Shown piece by piece: positions 39,243 to 48,805 of a stretch of 64,000 nt of DNA (the stretch's first letter is position 1; the number at the start of each line of letters is the position of its first letter). The DNA comes from Betaproteobacteria bacterium MOLA814. Lineage in GTDB: Bacteria; Pseudomonadota; Gammaproteobacteria; Burkholderiales; Burkholderiaceae_C. The translations under genes and the position numbers were made by a program. The stretch is from NCBI GenBank assembly GCA_000496475.1, contig AYMW01000001.1:308623-372622 (forward strand), given 5' to 3'. Below the pieces are notes generated by a model, which saw nothing but the letters and a program-made list of their open reading frames with translations, was not told the DNA's origin and did no database searches.

Positions 39243-41756
39243 ATGGCCGCCACAGACACCTCCCCACTTCCCCTGCGCGACCTGAAGGTTGTTGACTTTG
39301 GTCAATACATGGCCGGCCCTGCTGTGGCCATGATCTTGGCAGACCTCGGCGCCACCGTGGTGCACATTGACCCACCGGGTGGGCCCCTGTGGGACAGCCC
39401 AGCCAACGCCACGTTGAACAGAAACAAGCTCATCATCACGGTTGATTTAAAAAGCGCTGAGGGCCTAGAGCAGGCCAAAGCGTTGATCGAAGAGGCCGAC
39501 ATCGTGATTGAAAATTTCCGCCCTGGCGTGATGACACGCATGGGACTCGACTTCACGGCATTGCGCGTGGACAGGCCAGAACTGATCACACTGTCCATAC
39601 CTGGCTTTGCATCCAACGATGAGTTGCGCCGCGATTGGCGCGCATTTGAAAGCGTCATCAATGCGCAGTCAGGCGTGTTTACAGACATGGGGCTTAACCG
39701 CGTTTTGATGGGTATCAACCCATCGTTTTCTCCATTGCCGTTGGCCTCGGCCTACGGCACCATGTTGGCCGCGTCTGCCGTTGTCTTGGCTTTGCAAGCA
39801 CGAGAGCGCACGGGGCTTGGCGACCAAGTGGAAGTGCCATTGGCATCGGCTGTGATGGAAGGCTTAAGCTACAACTCCATCAAAATCGAAAACTGCCCAG
39901 AGCGCTATAAAACACAGCGCGAAAAGGAAATAGAGCGCCGACGCACAGAAGGCTTGCCCATGAACCTGTCCTACGAGGACTTGCAAGAATTACTGGACCC
40001 CTTCTACCGCAGCTACAAGTGCAAAGACGGGCGCATGTTTTATGTCGTGTGCCCAAGTCACAAGCACCATGCCAAGCGCTGCTTGCAAGCGCTGGGCATT
40101 TACGATGAGCTGGTGGCTGAAGGTTTGGGTGAGGAAGAGGACACGTACCTGCCAGTCGCCAAATGGACCAGCGATGTGTCGCTGGGCGTGTACCCGCTGC
40201 CAAAAGTATGGGCTGATCGCATCTCAGCTCGCATGAAAGAAGTGTTCATCACCCGCACAGCCAAAGAGTGGGAGCGCATTTTTGGACGCGGTAAATTTCC
40301 TGGCGCGCCTCACCGTTGGCTACAAGAGTGGATCAACGACGACCACGCGGAAACCTCCGGACTCATGCTGGAAGTTGACGACCCTGTATACGGCCCCATG
40401 ATTCAGCCAGGTCCAATGATCTGGCTAGAGGAAAGCGCGCGCACCATGGTGACCCCGCAACCACGTCGCATGGTGAGTTACGCCACAGCACTTGCAACCT
40501 TGGCTGCTATAGAAACCAAACTGCCACGCGTGCGTCAAAAGAATGCCAGAGATGGCTGGCTAGACGGCGTGCGCATTCTGGACTTGTGCAACGTCATTGC
40601 CGGGCCGCACTCGGTAGCCTACTTGGCTAGATTTGGTGCCAAGGTCATCAAGCTGGACCCTGCCAAGCCGTTTTATGACTGCTGGAACACCGTCATTTTT
40701 GGCATATCGCACATGCGCGGTAAACAATCGTTGCTGACCGACATCACCAAGCCTCAAGGACGAGCCATTCTTGAGGAGCTCATAAAAGCCAGCGACGTCA
40801 TCGTATGGAACGCGCCAGACCGCCAGGTTGAGTCCATGGGCCTAGACGAGGTCAGCCTGAAAAAATTAAACCCAGACGCTATTTTTTGCAAGCTTGATTG
40901 CTTCAGTGGCCCACTGCCAGGCCCTCGCTCAGGCTACCTAGGCTATGACGATTTGGTGCAAGCCACCACTGGCATCATGACCCGCTTTGGCGGCTCTATG
41001 GATACGCCTGAAGAGCATGCGCATGTGGGCACGATTGACGTCATGTGCGGATTTGGTGGCTCATTGGGCATTGCCACAGCGCTGTACCAAAAGCTCAAGA
41101 CTGGCCGCACTGGGCGCGCGCGCACCTCGCTGTCGGCGTTGAGCAATTTGGCGCAATTGCCATTTTGTTACGACTACATACGCCGCGGTCTGTTTGACGA
41201 ACCTGCAGGGCGTGAAGTGGTTGGCTACGACGCACTGGCACGTTTCTACTACACCTCCTCAGACCGTTTTGTATTGCTCAGCGCCTACCCAGCTGACTTG
41301 CCACGTTTAGAGACTGTGCCAGGCTTAGAGGGCATATCAGCGCTCGACCCACTCGAATATGCCGCGTTCTTGGCGCAAGCATTTATGACAGCCCGCGCCG
41401 CCGACTGGGTAGAGCGCTTGCAAGCCGCCGACATTGGCGCAGCTATTTGTGAAAACATCGAATCTATTCGAGCCTACAACACCCGACCGGCAGACGGCAC
41501 ACCGGGCACTGACAAAGGCAGTTATGCATTTTCAGAGTTTGCCGACCACCCCAGCGGTCACGTTGTTACGCAACTAGACCCGTTTGCAGTCAGGCCTAGT
41601 CGCGGCAAAATTTACGCTTTAAAACCAGCTGAAAAATACGGCGCATCGACACGCCAAGTGCTGATGGACTTGGGAAAAACCAGTGAAGAGATTGACGCCT
41701 TGATTGACAGCGGCATCGCCAGCGAGAGCTGGAGTGAGCAGTACCTGCCAGACTGA
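39243..41756 (+). CDS. Tandem-domain CaiB/BaiF (family III) CoA-transferase protein
   Basis: 837 residues from ATG 39243 (a GTG at 39210 is possible). Two family III CoA-transferase domains lie in tandem: the first about 8-410 (LKVVDFGQYMAGPAVAMILA), the second about 440-815 (VRILDLCNVIAGPHSVAYLA). Ordinary members are interlocked dimers of one such domain of about 400 residues. The catalytic Asp of the family is replaced by Glu197 in the first domain (GDQVEVPLAS) and apparently by Thr628 in the second. It may transfer CoA among carboxylic acids, but the altered sites make the activity uncertain. It stands alone. Confidence 0.88.
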   Translation: MAATDTSPLPLRDLKVVDFGQYMAGPAVAMILADLGATVVHIDPPGGPLWDSPANATLNRNKLIITVDLKSAEGLEQAKALIEEADIVIENFRPGVMTRMGLDFTALRVDRPELITLSIPGFASNDELRRDWRAFESVINAQSGVFTDMGLNRVLMGINPSFSPLPLASAYGTMLAASAVVLALQARERTGLGDQVEVPLASAVMEGLSYNSIKIENCPERYKTQREKEIERRRTEGLPMNLSYEDLQELLDPFYRSYKCKDGRMFYVVCPSHKHHAKRCLQALGIYDELVAEGLGEEEDTYLPVAKWTSDVSLGVYPLPKVWADRISARMKEVFITRTAKEWERIFGRGKFPGAPHRWLQEWINDDHAETSGLMLEVDDPVYGPMIQPGPMIWLEESARTMVTPQPRRMVSYATALATLAAIETKLPRVRQKNARDGWLDGVRILDLCNVIAGPHSVAYLARFGAKVIKLDPAKPFYDCWNTVIFGISHMRGKQSLLTDITKPQGRAILEELIKASDVIVWNAPDRQVESMGLDEVSLKKLNPDAIFCKLDCFSGPLPGPRSGYLGYDDLVQATTGIMTRFGGSMDTPEEHAHVGTIDVMCGFGGSLGIATALYQKLKTGRTGRARTSLSALSNLAQLPFCYDYIRRGLFDEPAGREVVGYDALARFYYTSSDRFVLLSAYPADLPRLETVPGLEGISALDPLEYAAFLAQAFMTARAADWVERLQAADIGAAICENIESIRAYNTRPADGTPGTDKGSYAFSEFADHPSGHVVTQLDPFAVRPSRGKIYALKPAEKYGASTRQVLMDLGKTSEEIDALIDSGIASESWSEQYLPD

Positions 41757-42412
41757 AACAGCAGCGACTCAACGCCAAGCCCACGCGCACCTGAACCAGT
41801 GTGGGCGCTTGGCACAACCCAACACCGCACGCGCGCCTTAGACCGTGCGCGTTGAGGCGAACCCAATAACCTGCCAACTGGGTTGCCAACAACTTGCGCA
41901 CAGGCAACCCCCTTTGCACAAGCGGCGGGGGCCCCCGTGTGGTTCATGGACATGAGCTGTTGGTGACAGCCACCTGTACAAAGCGAACATGCATCACATA
42001 CCCAAGCCTTGCACAGGACGCCACGAATGGGGATGGGGGTGTGACAGCGATGCCACTTTCAACAAGTAGGGGCCGCTTTGCGACAACAACCTAAGGTTCA
42101 TTCGCTTGGCGTTTTCGCGTAGGTACAACATGGGGAATCAAGCATTTTTAATACCGGCACGTGCAGACATGAACGACTAAACAACCAATTGAATCGCTGG
42201 CACACATCTACCAAACCATTGCGATATAGAGAACCCCCTACGAACAAACCAGTCCTCGCCGCAGCTGTGACCTAATGCCACCATCCGCATGTAACAGGTT
42301 ACAACGTGGCACCCTGACAAGGTTGCAACGCGCCAAAGGTCTCAATGTAGGGCCACCGAACAGACCAGACACAGGCCTCAGCTGATCGTGTCAACGCTGG
42401 CATTTTGAAATC
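41757..42412. other. 656-bp gap downstream of the thiamine operon
   Basis: No supported gene. It contains scattered short inverted repeats but no hairpin with a T-run that I could identify as the operon terminator. Frames here have no gene-like features. Confidence 0.4.
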
Positions 42413-43357
42413 CTAACAGCCACCAGGCGTGTGCTTGCCCATCAATGCTTGCAAGCTACGCAATGCCAACTCAGGGTCGTTGGCTCCAGTGATGGCCCTT
42501 ACCACAGCGAGTGAACCCACGCCGCTTTGCATCACCAGCGGAACATGAGCCTCGCTGATACCGCCAATGGCAACCAGCGACATATGGTGCATGAGCTTGG
42601 CATAGGCGTTCAGCCTGCCTAGGCCTTGCGGTGCGGTTTCCATGCGCTTAAGCGTGGTCGGAAACACCGCCCCCATGGCCAGGTAGCTGGGTCTGTAAGC
42701 CGCTGCCCGCATCATTTCATGGTAGCCATGCGTACTCAGTCCAAGGCGCAGTCCTGACTGACGCAGCAGCGCAATGGGCGCGTCGTCCACGTCTTCTTGA
42801 CCAAGGTGCACCCCATAGGCGCCCTCATCTATGGCCGCTTGCCAATGGTCGTTGATAAACAACAAACTTGGTGTGCCTTTGACCGCGTGAACAGCGCGTT
42901 GCACCTCTCGATGAATGGCATCGTTGTCGTCAGATTTAAAACGCAGCTGTATGGTCTTGGCCCCTGCTGCGGCCATGCGCGATACCCACTGCGCGTCAGG
43001 CACAACGACGTACAAGTCCAAAGCTTTAGGGCATGTTGGAAAGTCGTCCAGGCTGGGCTCGATTTGCAAGCCAAAGTCTGGTGCATGCGTTGGCCAGTCT
43101 GCCATTGAAAACCCGCCCATACGCGTGGTTTGAATTGTCCAAGCGTTGGCAACGCATTGGGCATCATGCTCTATAAAACCCAGCATGCGACACGCTTGCA
43201 ACACCGCTGCGTGCTCGGTACTCAAACCCGCATCGCTGCTGTGAACGGCTTGCTCATAGGCCAGGGTTGCGCCTGCAGCCATAGCGGCATGGTGTAGGGC
43301 CAACTCGTTGGCAATATGGACAGCTGGAGCCGTATTGGGTGTCATGTGTGGTGCCAA
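42413..43357 (-). CDS. thiE: Thiamine-phosphate synthase with N-terminal extension
   Basis: 314 residues. It joins HMP-pyrophosphate and thiazole phosphate to thiamine phosphate. The ThiE barrel spans about 112-310: TIQLRFK, FINDHWQAAIDEGAYGVHLG, GLSTHGYHEM, AMGAVFPTTLK, LVAIGGI. The first 110 residues are a helical extension with no motif I recognise; similar extensions are common in Burkholderiales ThiE. It is the last gene of the operon and overlaps thiG by 16 bp. Confidence 0.92.
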   Translation of the reverse strand: MAPHMTPNTAPAVHIANELALHHAAMAAGATLAYEQAVHSSDAGLSTEHAAVLQACRMLGFIEHDAQCVANAWTIQTTRMGGFSMADWPTHAPDFGLQIEPSLDDFPTCPKALDLYVVVPDAQWVSRMAAAGAKTIQLRFKSDDNDAIHREVQRAVHAVKGTPSLLFINDHWQAAIDEGAYGVHLGQEDVDDAPIALLRQSGLRLGLSTHGYHEMMRAAAYRPSYLAMGAVFPTTLKRMETAPQGLGRLNAYAKLMHHMSLVAIGGISEAHVPLVMQSGVGSLAVVRAITGANDPELALRSLQALMGKHTPGGC

Positions 43358-44148
43358 AAAGGTGTGCCTAAAACAGGCGTACTGGGTTGTGCGTTGTCTT
43401 GTGATTGCATGGCACCTGATAGAAAAGCAGCCCTGCCCGCAAGCACAGCGTTGGCAAATGCCCGCGCCATCACAACAGGGTCTTGAGCCAATGCCACTGC
43501 GGTATTGAGGAGCACCGCGTCATAGCCCCACTCCATCACTTGGCAAGCGTGCGATGGCAAGCCCAAACCGGCGTCAATGATCATGGGTACATCCAAGCGC
43601 TCTCGCAACGTTCGCAGCGCGTAAGGGTTGATGGGGCCTTTACCGGTCCCTATGGGCGCGGCCCACGGCATCACTGCTTGACAGCCCACATCAACCAAGC
43701 GCTGACACAACACCAAGTCGTCGGTGGTGTAAGGCAACACCTTAAAGCCCGCTTTGATGAGTGCACTGGCGGCCGCTGGCAGGTTGACCGTGTCTGGCTG
43801 CAAGGTGTAGTCATCGCCTATGAGCTCAAGTTTTATCCAGTCGGTCTCAAACACTTCTCTGGCCATTTCAGCGGTGGTAATGGCTTCTTGAAGGCTGTGA
43901 CAACCGGCCGTATTGGGCAACATGGGCACATTGGCTTGGCCTAATAAATTCCAAAAGCTTTGCGAGACTTCGCCACCGCTGCCTGTTTGTCTGCGCAAGG
44001 AAGCCGTGAGCATGGCTGGCGCGGAAACCCGCACAGCCTCAAGCAATACATGGGGCGACGGGTAGCGCGAGGTTCCCAGCATGAGGCGGCTATTGAAAGT
44101 CTCACCATACAGAGTCAGCACATCGTTGGGCGGTGTATGTAATGTCAA
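43342..44148 (-). CDS. thiG: Thiazole synthase
   Basis: 268 residues. It builds the thiazole phosphate ring from deoxyxylulose phosphate, dehydroglycine and ThiS-thiocarboxylate. The imine-forming Lys lies in DWIKLELIGD, and PWAAPIGTGKGP and the phosphate-binding GLPSHACQVMEWGYDAVLLN are typical. It lies 5 bp after thiS. Confidence 0.96.
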   Translation of the reverse strand: MTLHTPPNDVLTLYGETFNSRLMLGTSRYPSPHVLLEAVRVSAPAMLTASLRRQTGSGGEVSQSFWNLLGQANVPMLPNTAGCHSLQEAITTAEMAREVFETDWIKLELIGDDYTLQPDTVNLPAAASALIKAGFKVLPYTTDDLVLCQRLVDVGCQAVMPWAAPIGTGKGPINPYALRTLRERLDVPMIIDAGLGLPSHACQVMEWGYDAVLLNTAVALAQDPVVMARAFANAVLAGRAAFLSGAMQSQDNAQPSTPVLGTPFWHHT

Positions 44149-44153
44149 ACCTT

Positions 44154-44366
44154 TTATCCGCCTGTAATGGGTGCGACCAATTCAACTCGGTCATTGTTGA
44201 CTAACACGTAGGCAGCGTAATTACCGCGCGGTACAAACTGCAAATTAACGGCTGCTGCAAACGGTGGTGTGATTGCCGCGCACGCAACGGCGTCGGCCAA
44301 GGTTGCACCTGTTGCCAATGTGTGCGGCACATGGTTGATACGTACTTGTATGGTGGTTTCAGTCAT
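44154..44366 (-). CDS. thiS: Sulfur carrier protein ThiS
   Basis: 70 residues, ubiquitin-like fold, ending in the required Gly-Gly (ITGG) that is adenylated and thiocarboxylated. It donates sulfur to ThiG. It overlaps thiO by 8 bp. Confidence 0.95.
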   Translation of the reverse strand: MTETTIQVRINHVPHTLATGATLADAVACAAITPPFAAAVNLQFVPRGNYAAYVLVNNDRVELVAPITGG

Positions 44367-45444
44367 GGGTAAATTTCAAGTTAAATTGCGTTGCCAAGGT
44401 TGATGTCTGGTGCTGTACCCACTCCGCCACCACGTCCAACATGGCAGGCGCAATCAAAAATCCATGGCGGTATAGGCCGTTAATGTGCAAGCTGCGAGGG
44501 GTGAGACAACGAACCGCAGGCAGGTTGTCAGCCAGCGTTGGCCTTGCTTGCGTGGCGGCCTCAAGAATGCGGGCCTCGGCAAAACCACTGTGCACGGTAT
44601 AGGCTGCGCTGAGCAACTCAAGCGTTGAGCGCACACTAACCGGTGAGGTATCCTCGGTTTCAATTTCAGTCGCACCAATCACAAACACATGGTTTTCTTT
44701 GGGCGCTATGTAAATGGGGTAGCGAGGGTGAATCAAACGGGTGGGACGCTGCAATGTGACATCTGGTGCGTGCAGACGAATAACCTCACCCCGCACGCCG
44801 CGTAAATCTGACCAGGCTGTGCGAGCCCCCAAACCACGGCAATCGAATACCCAGTCAGGCTGGCCAGCTTGCCCCGGCTTAAAGTCATCGACTGAGCGTG
44901 GGGTGTTCCACAACACGTGCACGCCTTGCTCGTTCATGCCTTGCAACAACGCATCTAGCAACTGCCGGTTGTCTAACTGCGCCTCGCCGGGCAAGTACAT
45001 GGCTTGGTCAAAGCTGCTGCTGACAGCGGGCTCGTGGGCCCGCACACTGGCCGAGTCCAACAATTGGACAGGCTGCAGGCATGGCAACTGCTGCTGGGAG
45101 CGCGCCAGCATGAGTGAGAACCGCTTGGCTTCAGCGGCGTCTTGCCGGTGCCACAGCACCAGCGTGCCATTTTGCTGAAAAAACACAGGCGCGGGCAGCG
45201 GGTCAATTAAAGCTGGCCAACGCGTTAACCCGTAGTGGCCCATACGCACCACAGCCAATTCAGTAATCGCCGACTCGGCCAGCGGCGCGAGCATGGCGGC
45301 AGCCACACGCGCAGCCGCGCCTTCGGCATTGGAGCCTTGCGCCTCGTACACCACCACGTCATGGCCCAACTGCGCCAGCTTATACGCCAACAACCTGCCC
45401 ATCAAGCCAGCGCCTAAAACCACACTGGACACTTGCCCGGTCAT
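44359..45444 (-). CDS. thiO: Glycine oxidase ThiO
   Basis: 361 residues. A D-amino-acid-oxidase-like flavoenzyme that makes dehydroglycine (iminoacetate) from glycine for thiazole synthesis in aerobes. FAD motif VVLGAGLMGRLLAYKL (8-23), RGVRGEVIRLHAP and the C-terminal NGLYRHGFLIAPAM, which closes the FAD site. It lies 19 bp after the SDR gene and overlaps thiS. Confidence 0.93.
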   Translation of the reverse strand: MTGQVSSVVLGAGLMGRLLAYKLAQLGHDVVVYEAQGSNAEGAAARVAAAMLAPLAESAITELAVVRMGHYGLTRWPALIDPLPAPVFFQQNGTLVLWHRQDAAEAKRFSLMLARSQQQLPCLQPVQLLDSASVRAHEPAVSSSFDQAMYLPGEAQLDNRQLLDALLQGMNEQGVHVLWNTPRSVDDFKPGQAGQPDWVFDCRGLGARTAWSDLRGVRGEVIRLHAPDVTLQRPTRLIHPRYPIYIAPKENHVFVIGATEIETEDTSPVSVRSTLELLSAAYTVHSGFAEARILEAATQARPTLADNLPAVRCLTPRSLHINGLYRHGFLIAPAMLDVVAEWVQHQTSTLATQFNLKFTHD

Positions 45445-45463
45445 AGCGGCATCTCCTTGGCAC

Positions 45464-46261
45464 TCATGGCATCACCAAACCGCCATCGACGGTCAGAACT
45501 TGCCCAGTCATAAAGCGACTCCACTCAGATGCCAAAAACATCACGGGGCCAGCCACGTCATCTGGTGTAGCCACTCTCCCCAGCGGCGTTTGTGCAACCA
45601 AGCTGTCCTTAACGGCCTCTTTGGTACGGCGACTGGAGTCCGTCGGGCTGACCAAGCCCGGTGCCACACAGTTGACCCGAATACCCAAAGGCCCCAACTC
45701 CACAGCCAAGTTTTTGCTAAACCCAAGCAGTGCAGACTTGGCGGTTGTGTAGGCGTGGTAGGCCACACTGGGCCTGTCGCACAAGTCGCTCACCATGTTG
45801 ATGATGCTGCCCTGCGCCCGCTGCCTAAAGTGCGGCAGCACCGCCTGGCTGGTGTTGTATGCGCTGAGAACAGCGCCGTCAAACTGGCTTTGATAGGCCT
45901 GCCAAGGCACACCCCAAAAACGCGCTCTGTTGTCCGGGTCGAAGGCATAGGGGCTAAAGGCGTTGTTGACCACCACGTCTATTCGCCCCAGTTCGGTCAA
46001 CGCCTGAGTGACCATGGCATTGACAGACCCCAAACAGCGCACATCGGCAGCGATGGGCAACGCATCTCCGCCTGATGCATGTCCCAGTCGCTGGCATTCA
46101 GCCACCACCGCCTCGGCTGCGACAGCGTTACTCAGGTAATTAACAACCACAGTCGCTCCTTCTGTGGCGAATGCTTTGGCTATGGCTGCGCCAATGCCAC
46201 GGCTGGCACCAGTGACTACAACCACTTTGCCAACAAAGGTGCGCTGCGCTGTTGTGTTCAT
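45464..46261 (-). CDS. SDR oxidoreductase inside the thiamine operon
   Basis: 265 residues. A classical SDR with TGASRGIG (18-25), VNNA, MVSD in the Ser region, YHAYTTAK and a C-terminal TVDGG. It looks like FabG-type ketoacyl reductases, but nothing else in the operon belongs to fatty-acid synthesis. It overlaps the binding-protein gene by 4 bp (ATGA), so it is a true operon member. With LuxE- and LuxC-like genes it could carry out the second reduction, aldehyde to alcohol. This role is inferred. Confidence 0.85.
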   Translation of the reverse strand: MNTTAQRTFVGKVVVVTGASRGIGAAIAKAFATEGATVVVNYLSNAVAAEAVVAECQRLGHASGGDALPIAADVRCLGSVNAMVTQALTELGRIDVVVNNAFSPYAFDPDNRARFWGVPWQAYQSQFDGAVLSAYNTSQAVLPHFRQRAQGSIINMVSDLCDRPSVAYHAYTTAKSALLGFSKNLAVELGPLGIRVNCVAPGLVSPTDSSRRTKEAVKDSLVAQTPLGRVATPDDVAGPVMFLASEWSRFMTGQVLTVDGGLVMP

Positions 46262-47292
46262 TTGGCGGTGCGCACATGCTTGGGCAGCAAGTCCTGGCTG
46301 ATGACATCTTGCAGAACAACGTCTTGGGTCATTAACCCCAGCGCCTTGTAAGCCGCCACGCCTTGCTGCAAGCTGTCCATGTCGAATGCTCCCAAACCGT
46401 ATTTAGCTGTGATGGGTGACACGCTGGATGCATTTCGCAAACGGATAATTTCAATATTTAAACTGGCACTCTTACCGTCAATGGCGTGCTTGACAGCCAG
46501 CTGGGCGGCCTCTTGAGGGAACTGCATCATCCATTGGGCACTGTTTGTATATGCCAATAAAAACCTGCGCATTACGTCTTTTTTGTTTTGGTAAGTGTCT
46601 TCACTGACCACAAAAAAGTCACTGGAAATATTCAAATGATCTTTGACTTCCATCACATTGAAGTCCACCAAACCTCTTTGGCGCCCTACCAACAGACCAG
46701 TATCGGTCGCAGCCGTGGCATCTACTTGGCCTTGCATCAGTGGTGTGAAATTGAGCAAACCTGTCACAACAATGGTCACATCTGCCTCAGACAACCCCGC
46801 TTGGTTCAGCAGCACTTGCAAGTTCTGGCGTGTCCCACTCGACAGGCTGTAAACGCCGATACGTTTCCCTTTCAGGTCGGCGGGCTGACGAATGTTTTGA
46901 GACTTTAAAGACACCACATTAAATACATTTTGTGGATAAATATCGTAAACAGCGCGCAGCTTTTCTCCTTTGTCCAAAGCCGTAAAGAAAGAGCCTGGGT
47001 CTGTAAACGCCACGTCCGCTTGGCCGCTAAGCAAGTTGCGCAAGGCATCACCACCGCCAGCACCTGGCAGGTAGGCCATCTCGATATTCTGGGCTTTAAA
47101 AAAGCCTTTGTCTTCATCCACCAGCAAGTTGGTGATCTCGGTAATGGGCTTGCTCCAGCCTGCCACGACTACCCTGTCTAATTGCACGGCGGTTTGCGAC
47201 CATGCCGCTGTACTGATACCCAGCGACACCGCACCCAGCAGCGACAACACCGCTGTTGTGTTGATCCATTGTTTCATCCATTGTTTAGCCAT
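46258..47292 (-). CDS. ABC transporter substrate-binding protein (NMT1/ThiY-like)
   Basis: 344 residues with a signal peptide (about 1-32). NMT1/SsuA-type binding-protein fold: NLLVDEDKGFFKAQNIEMAY, LLSGQADVAFTDPG, DLKGKRIGVYSLSSGTR. It belongs to the broad family of ThiY, which binds formyl-aminomethyl-pyrimidine, but opens GWSKPITEI instead of the usual ThiY pattern. Operon context supports a thiamine-related ligand, pyrimidine or thiazole. It lies 37 bp after the permease gene. Confidence 0.82.
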   Translation of the reverse strand: MAKQWMKQWINTTAVLSLLGAVSLGISTAAWSQTAVQLDRVVVAGWSKPITEITNLLVDEDKGFFKAQNIEMAYLPGAGGGDALRNLLSGQADVAFTDPGSFFTALDKGEKLRAVYDIYPQNVFNVVSLKSQNIRQPADLKGKRIGVYSLSSGTRQNLQVLLNQAGLSEADVTIVVTGLLNFTPLMQGQVDATAATDTGLLVGRQRGLVDFNVMEVKDHLNISSDFFVVSEDTYQNKKDVMRRFLLAYTNSAQWMMQFPQEAAQLAVKHAIDGKSASLNIEIIRLRNASSVSPITAKYGLGAFDMDSLQQGVAAYKALGLMTQDVVLQDVISQDLLPKHVRTAK

Positions 47293-47329
47293 AGCGAGTT
47301 ACTTTCTAGGTCATGAGTGGTTAACGCTT

Positions 47330-48061
47330 TTAAGTGCGCGTTAACCATTGCGTTGATTTATAAAAACACAGCCCCAACACGGTAATCAGTGTCAACACTG
47401 CAAACATCAAAGGGGTGTCCATTGAGCCCTGAGCGGCAATGATCAAAGCGCCCAAGCCTTTACTGGCCACAATGAACTCAGCAACCACTGCGCCCACCCA
47501 GGCCAGCACAACGGCCACACGCAAACCGGCATAAATAGTGACTCGCCCAGCAGGTACTTTTAAGTGCCACAAGGTTTGCCAACGGCTGGCACGCAACATC
47601 CGAAACAGCTCCAGCTGCTTGCTATCTGTTTGCCGTATGGCTGCAGCCGTGTTTTCAAGCAAGGGAAAGAAACATATCAGCGCGGTCATCACGATGATGG
47701 GTAAGCTACCGAAACCAAACCAAACGATGAACAGTGGCGCCAGGGCCAATTTCGGGATCACCTGGCTGGCCAACACAAAGGGCATCACGACACCACGCAA
47801 ACCTGTCAGCTCACCCAACAGCAAACCACCTAGGAAACCCATGGCGGAGCCTAATAAAAAACCCATCAGCACAGCACTCAGCGTGGACAGAATGTGGGGC
47901 CACAGGTAGCCACTGGATAGCCCTTGCAGCAATGAGACCACGACAACAGAAGGTGCTGGCAGCACCAATGGCGAGGTCTGATTTACAACGACCCAGCCTT
48001 CCCAAGCGAGCAAAAAAACCACGCCCAATAGCCACGACATCATCCAACTGTGTTTCAACAC
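47330..48061 (-). CDS. ABC transporter permease (ThiX-like)
   Basis: 243 residues with about six membrane helices and the BPD_transp_1 coupling-helix region (LELFRMLRASRWQTLWHLKVPAG, about 150-172). It is the membrane part of the importer with the neighbouring ATPase and binding protein. It overlaps the ATPase gene by 7 bp. Confidence 0.9.
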   Translation of the reverse strand: MLKHSWMMSWLLGVVFLLAWEGWVVVNQTSPLVLPAPSVVVVSLLQGLSSGYLWPHILSTLSAVLMGFLLGSAMGFLGGLLLGELTGLRGVVMPFVLASQVIPKLALAPLFIVWFGFGSLPIIVMTALICFFPLLENTAAAIRQTDSKQLELFRMLRASRWQTLWHLKVPAGRVTIYAGLRVAVVLAWVGAVVAEFIVASKGLGALIIAAQGSMDTPLMFAVLTLITVLGLCFYKSTQWLTRT

Positions 48062-48804
48062 TGCGCCCCGTCCATGGTTGCGCGCAACCGTTCACACAAG
48101 GCGTTAAAGGGCGGTGAGTAGCGCAGCGTTGGTTGTCGTGGTGTTGGCAAGTTGACGTCATAACTTGCATTGATTTCTCCGGCGCGCATGCAGCTGACGC
48201 GGTGTCCGAGATACACAGCCTCACTGATGTCGTGGGTCACAAACAAGACCGACGTGCCAAAGGCAAGGCACAGCTTGAGAAAATCACGTTGTAATTCGTC
48301 TCGTGTGATGGCGTCTAAGGCGGCAAAAGGCTCATCCATAAACAGCATGGATGGTTTTAGGATCAAGGCGCGGGCAATGGCAATTCGGCTTTGCTGACCA
48401 CCGGACAGACCAGACACCTTGCTGTGTGCAATATTTGTTAAGCCAAGCTGCTCCAGCAGCTGCGCCGCATGGCGCCTATCAGCAACCGTGACCGTGCGGT
48501 GCAAACCCACAGGCAACAACAGGTTGTCGCTCACATCCAGCCAATCGAGCAACGTAGGCGCTTGAAACACAAACCCCATTTCAGGTCTGGGTGCTTGCAA
48601 GGCGATGCCATTCAAATGCACCGCGCCTTGTTGTGGGCGCAATAAACCCGCAGCAACTTTCAGTAAGCTGGTTTTGCCGCAACCACTGCGACCAATCAGG
48701 CAGTGGATTTCCCCTTTGTTAACGTGCAAATTCACGTCGCGCACAACGTGGCTTTGCTCGGGGTAGCTCAAGCTCACAGCGTCAAGTTGCAAAAAAATAG
48801 CCAT
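48055..48804 (-). CDS. ABC transporter ATPase (ThiZ-like)
   Basis: 249 residues from ATG 48804; longer frames run into the reductase gene and are rejected. Walker A GRSGCGKTS (about 38-46), Q-loop VFQAP, signature LSGGQQSRIAIARAL, Walker B MLFMDEPFAALD and switch His in FVTHDISEA. It powers the thiamine-operon importer. It starts 1 bp after the LuxC-like stop. Confidence 0.93.
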   Translation of the reverse strand: MAIFLQLDAVSLSYPEQSHVVRDVNLHVNKGEIHCLIGRSGCGKTSLLKVAAGLLRPQQGAVHLNGIALQAPRPEMGFVFQAPTLLDWLDVSDNLLLPVGLHRTVTVADRRHAAQLLEQLGLTNIAHSKVSGLSGGQQSRIAIARALILKPSMLFMDEPFAALDAITRDELQRDFLKLCLAFGTSVLFVTHDISEAVYLGHRVSCMRAGEINASYDVNLPTPRQPTLRYSPPFNALCERLRATMDGAQC

Positions 48805-48805
48805 C

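Noticed and set aside
41894..42094. 66-codon frame in the gap after the CoA-transferase gene
   Set aside because: No ribosome site, no family, codon use unlike neighbours.
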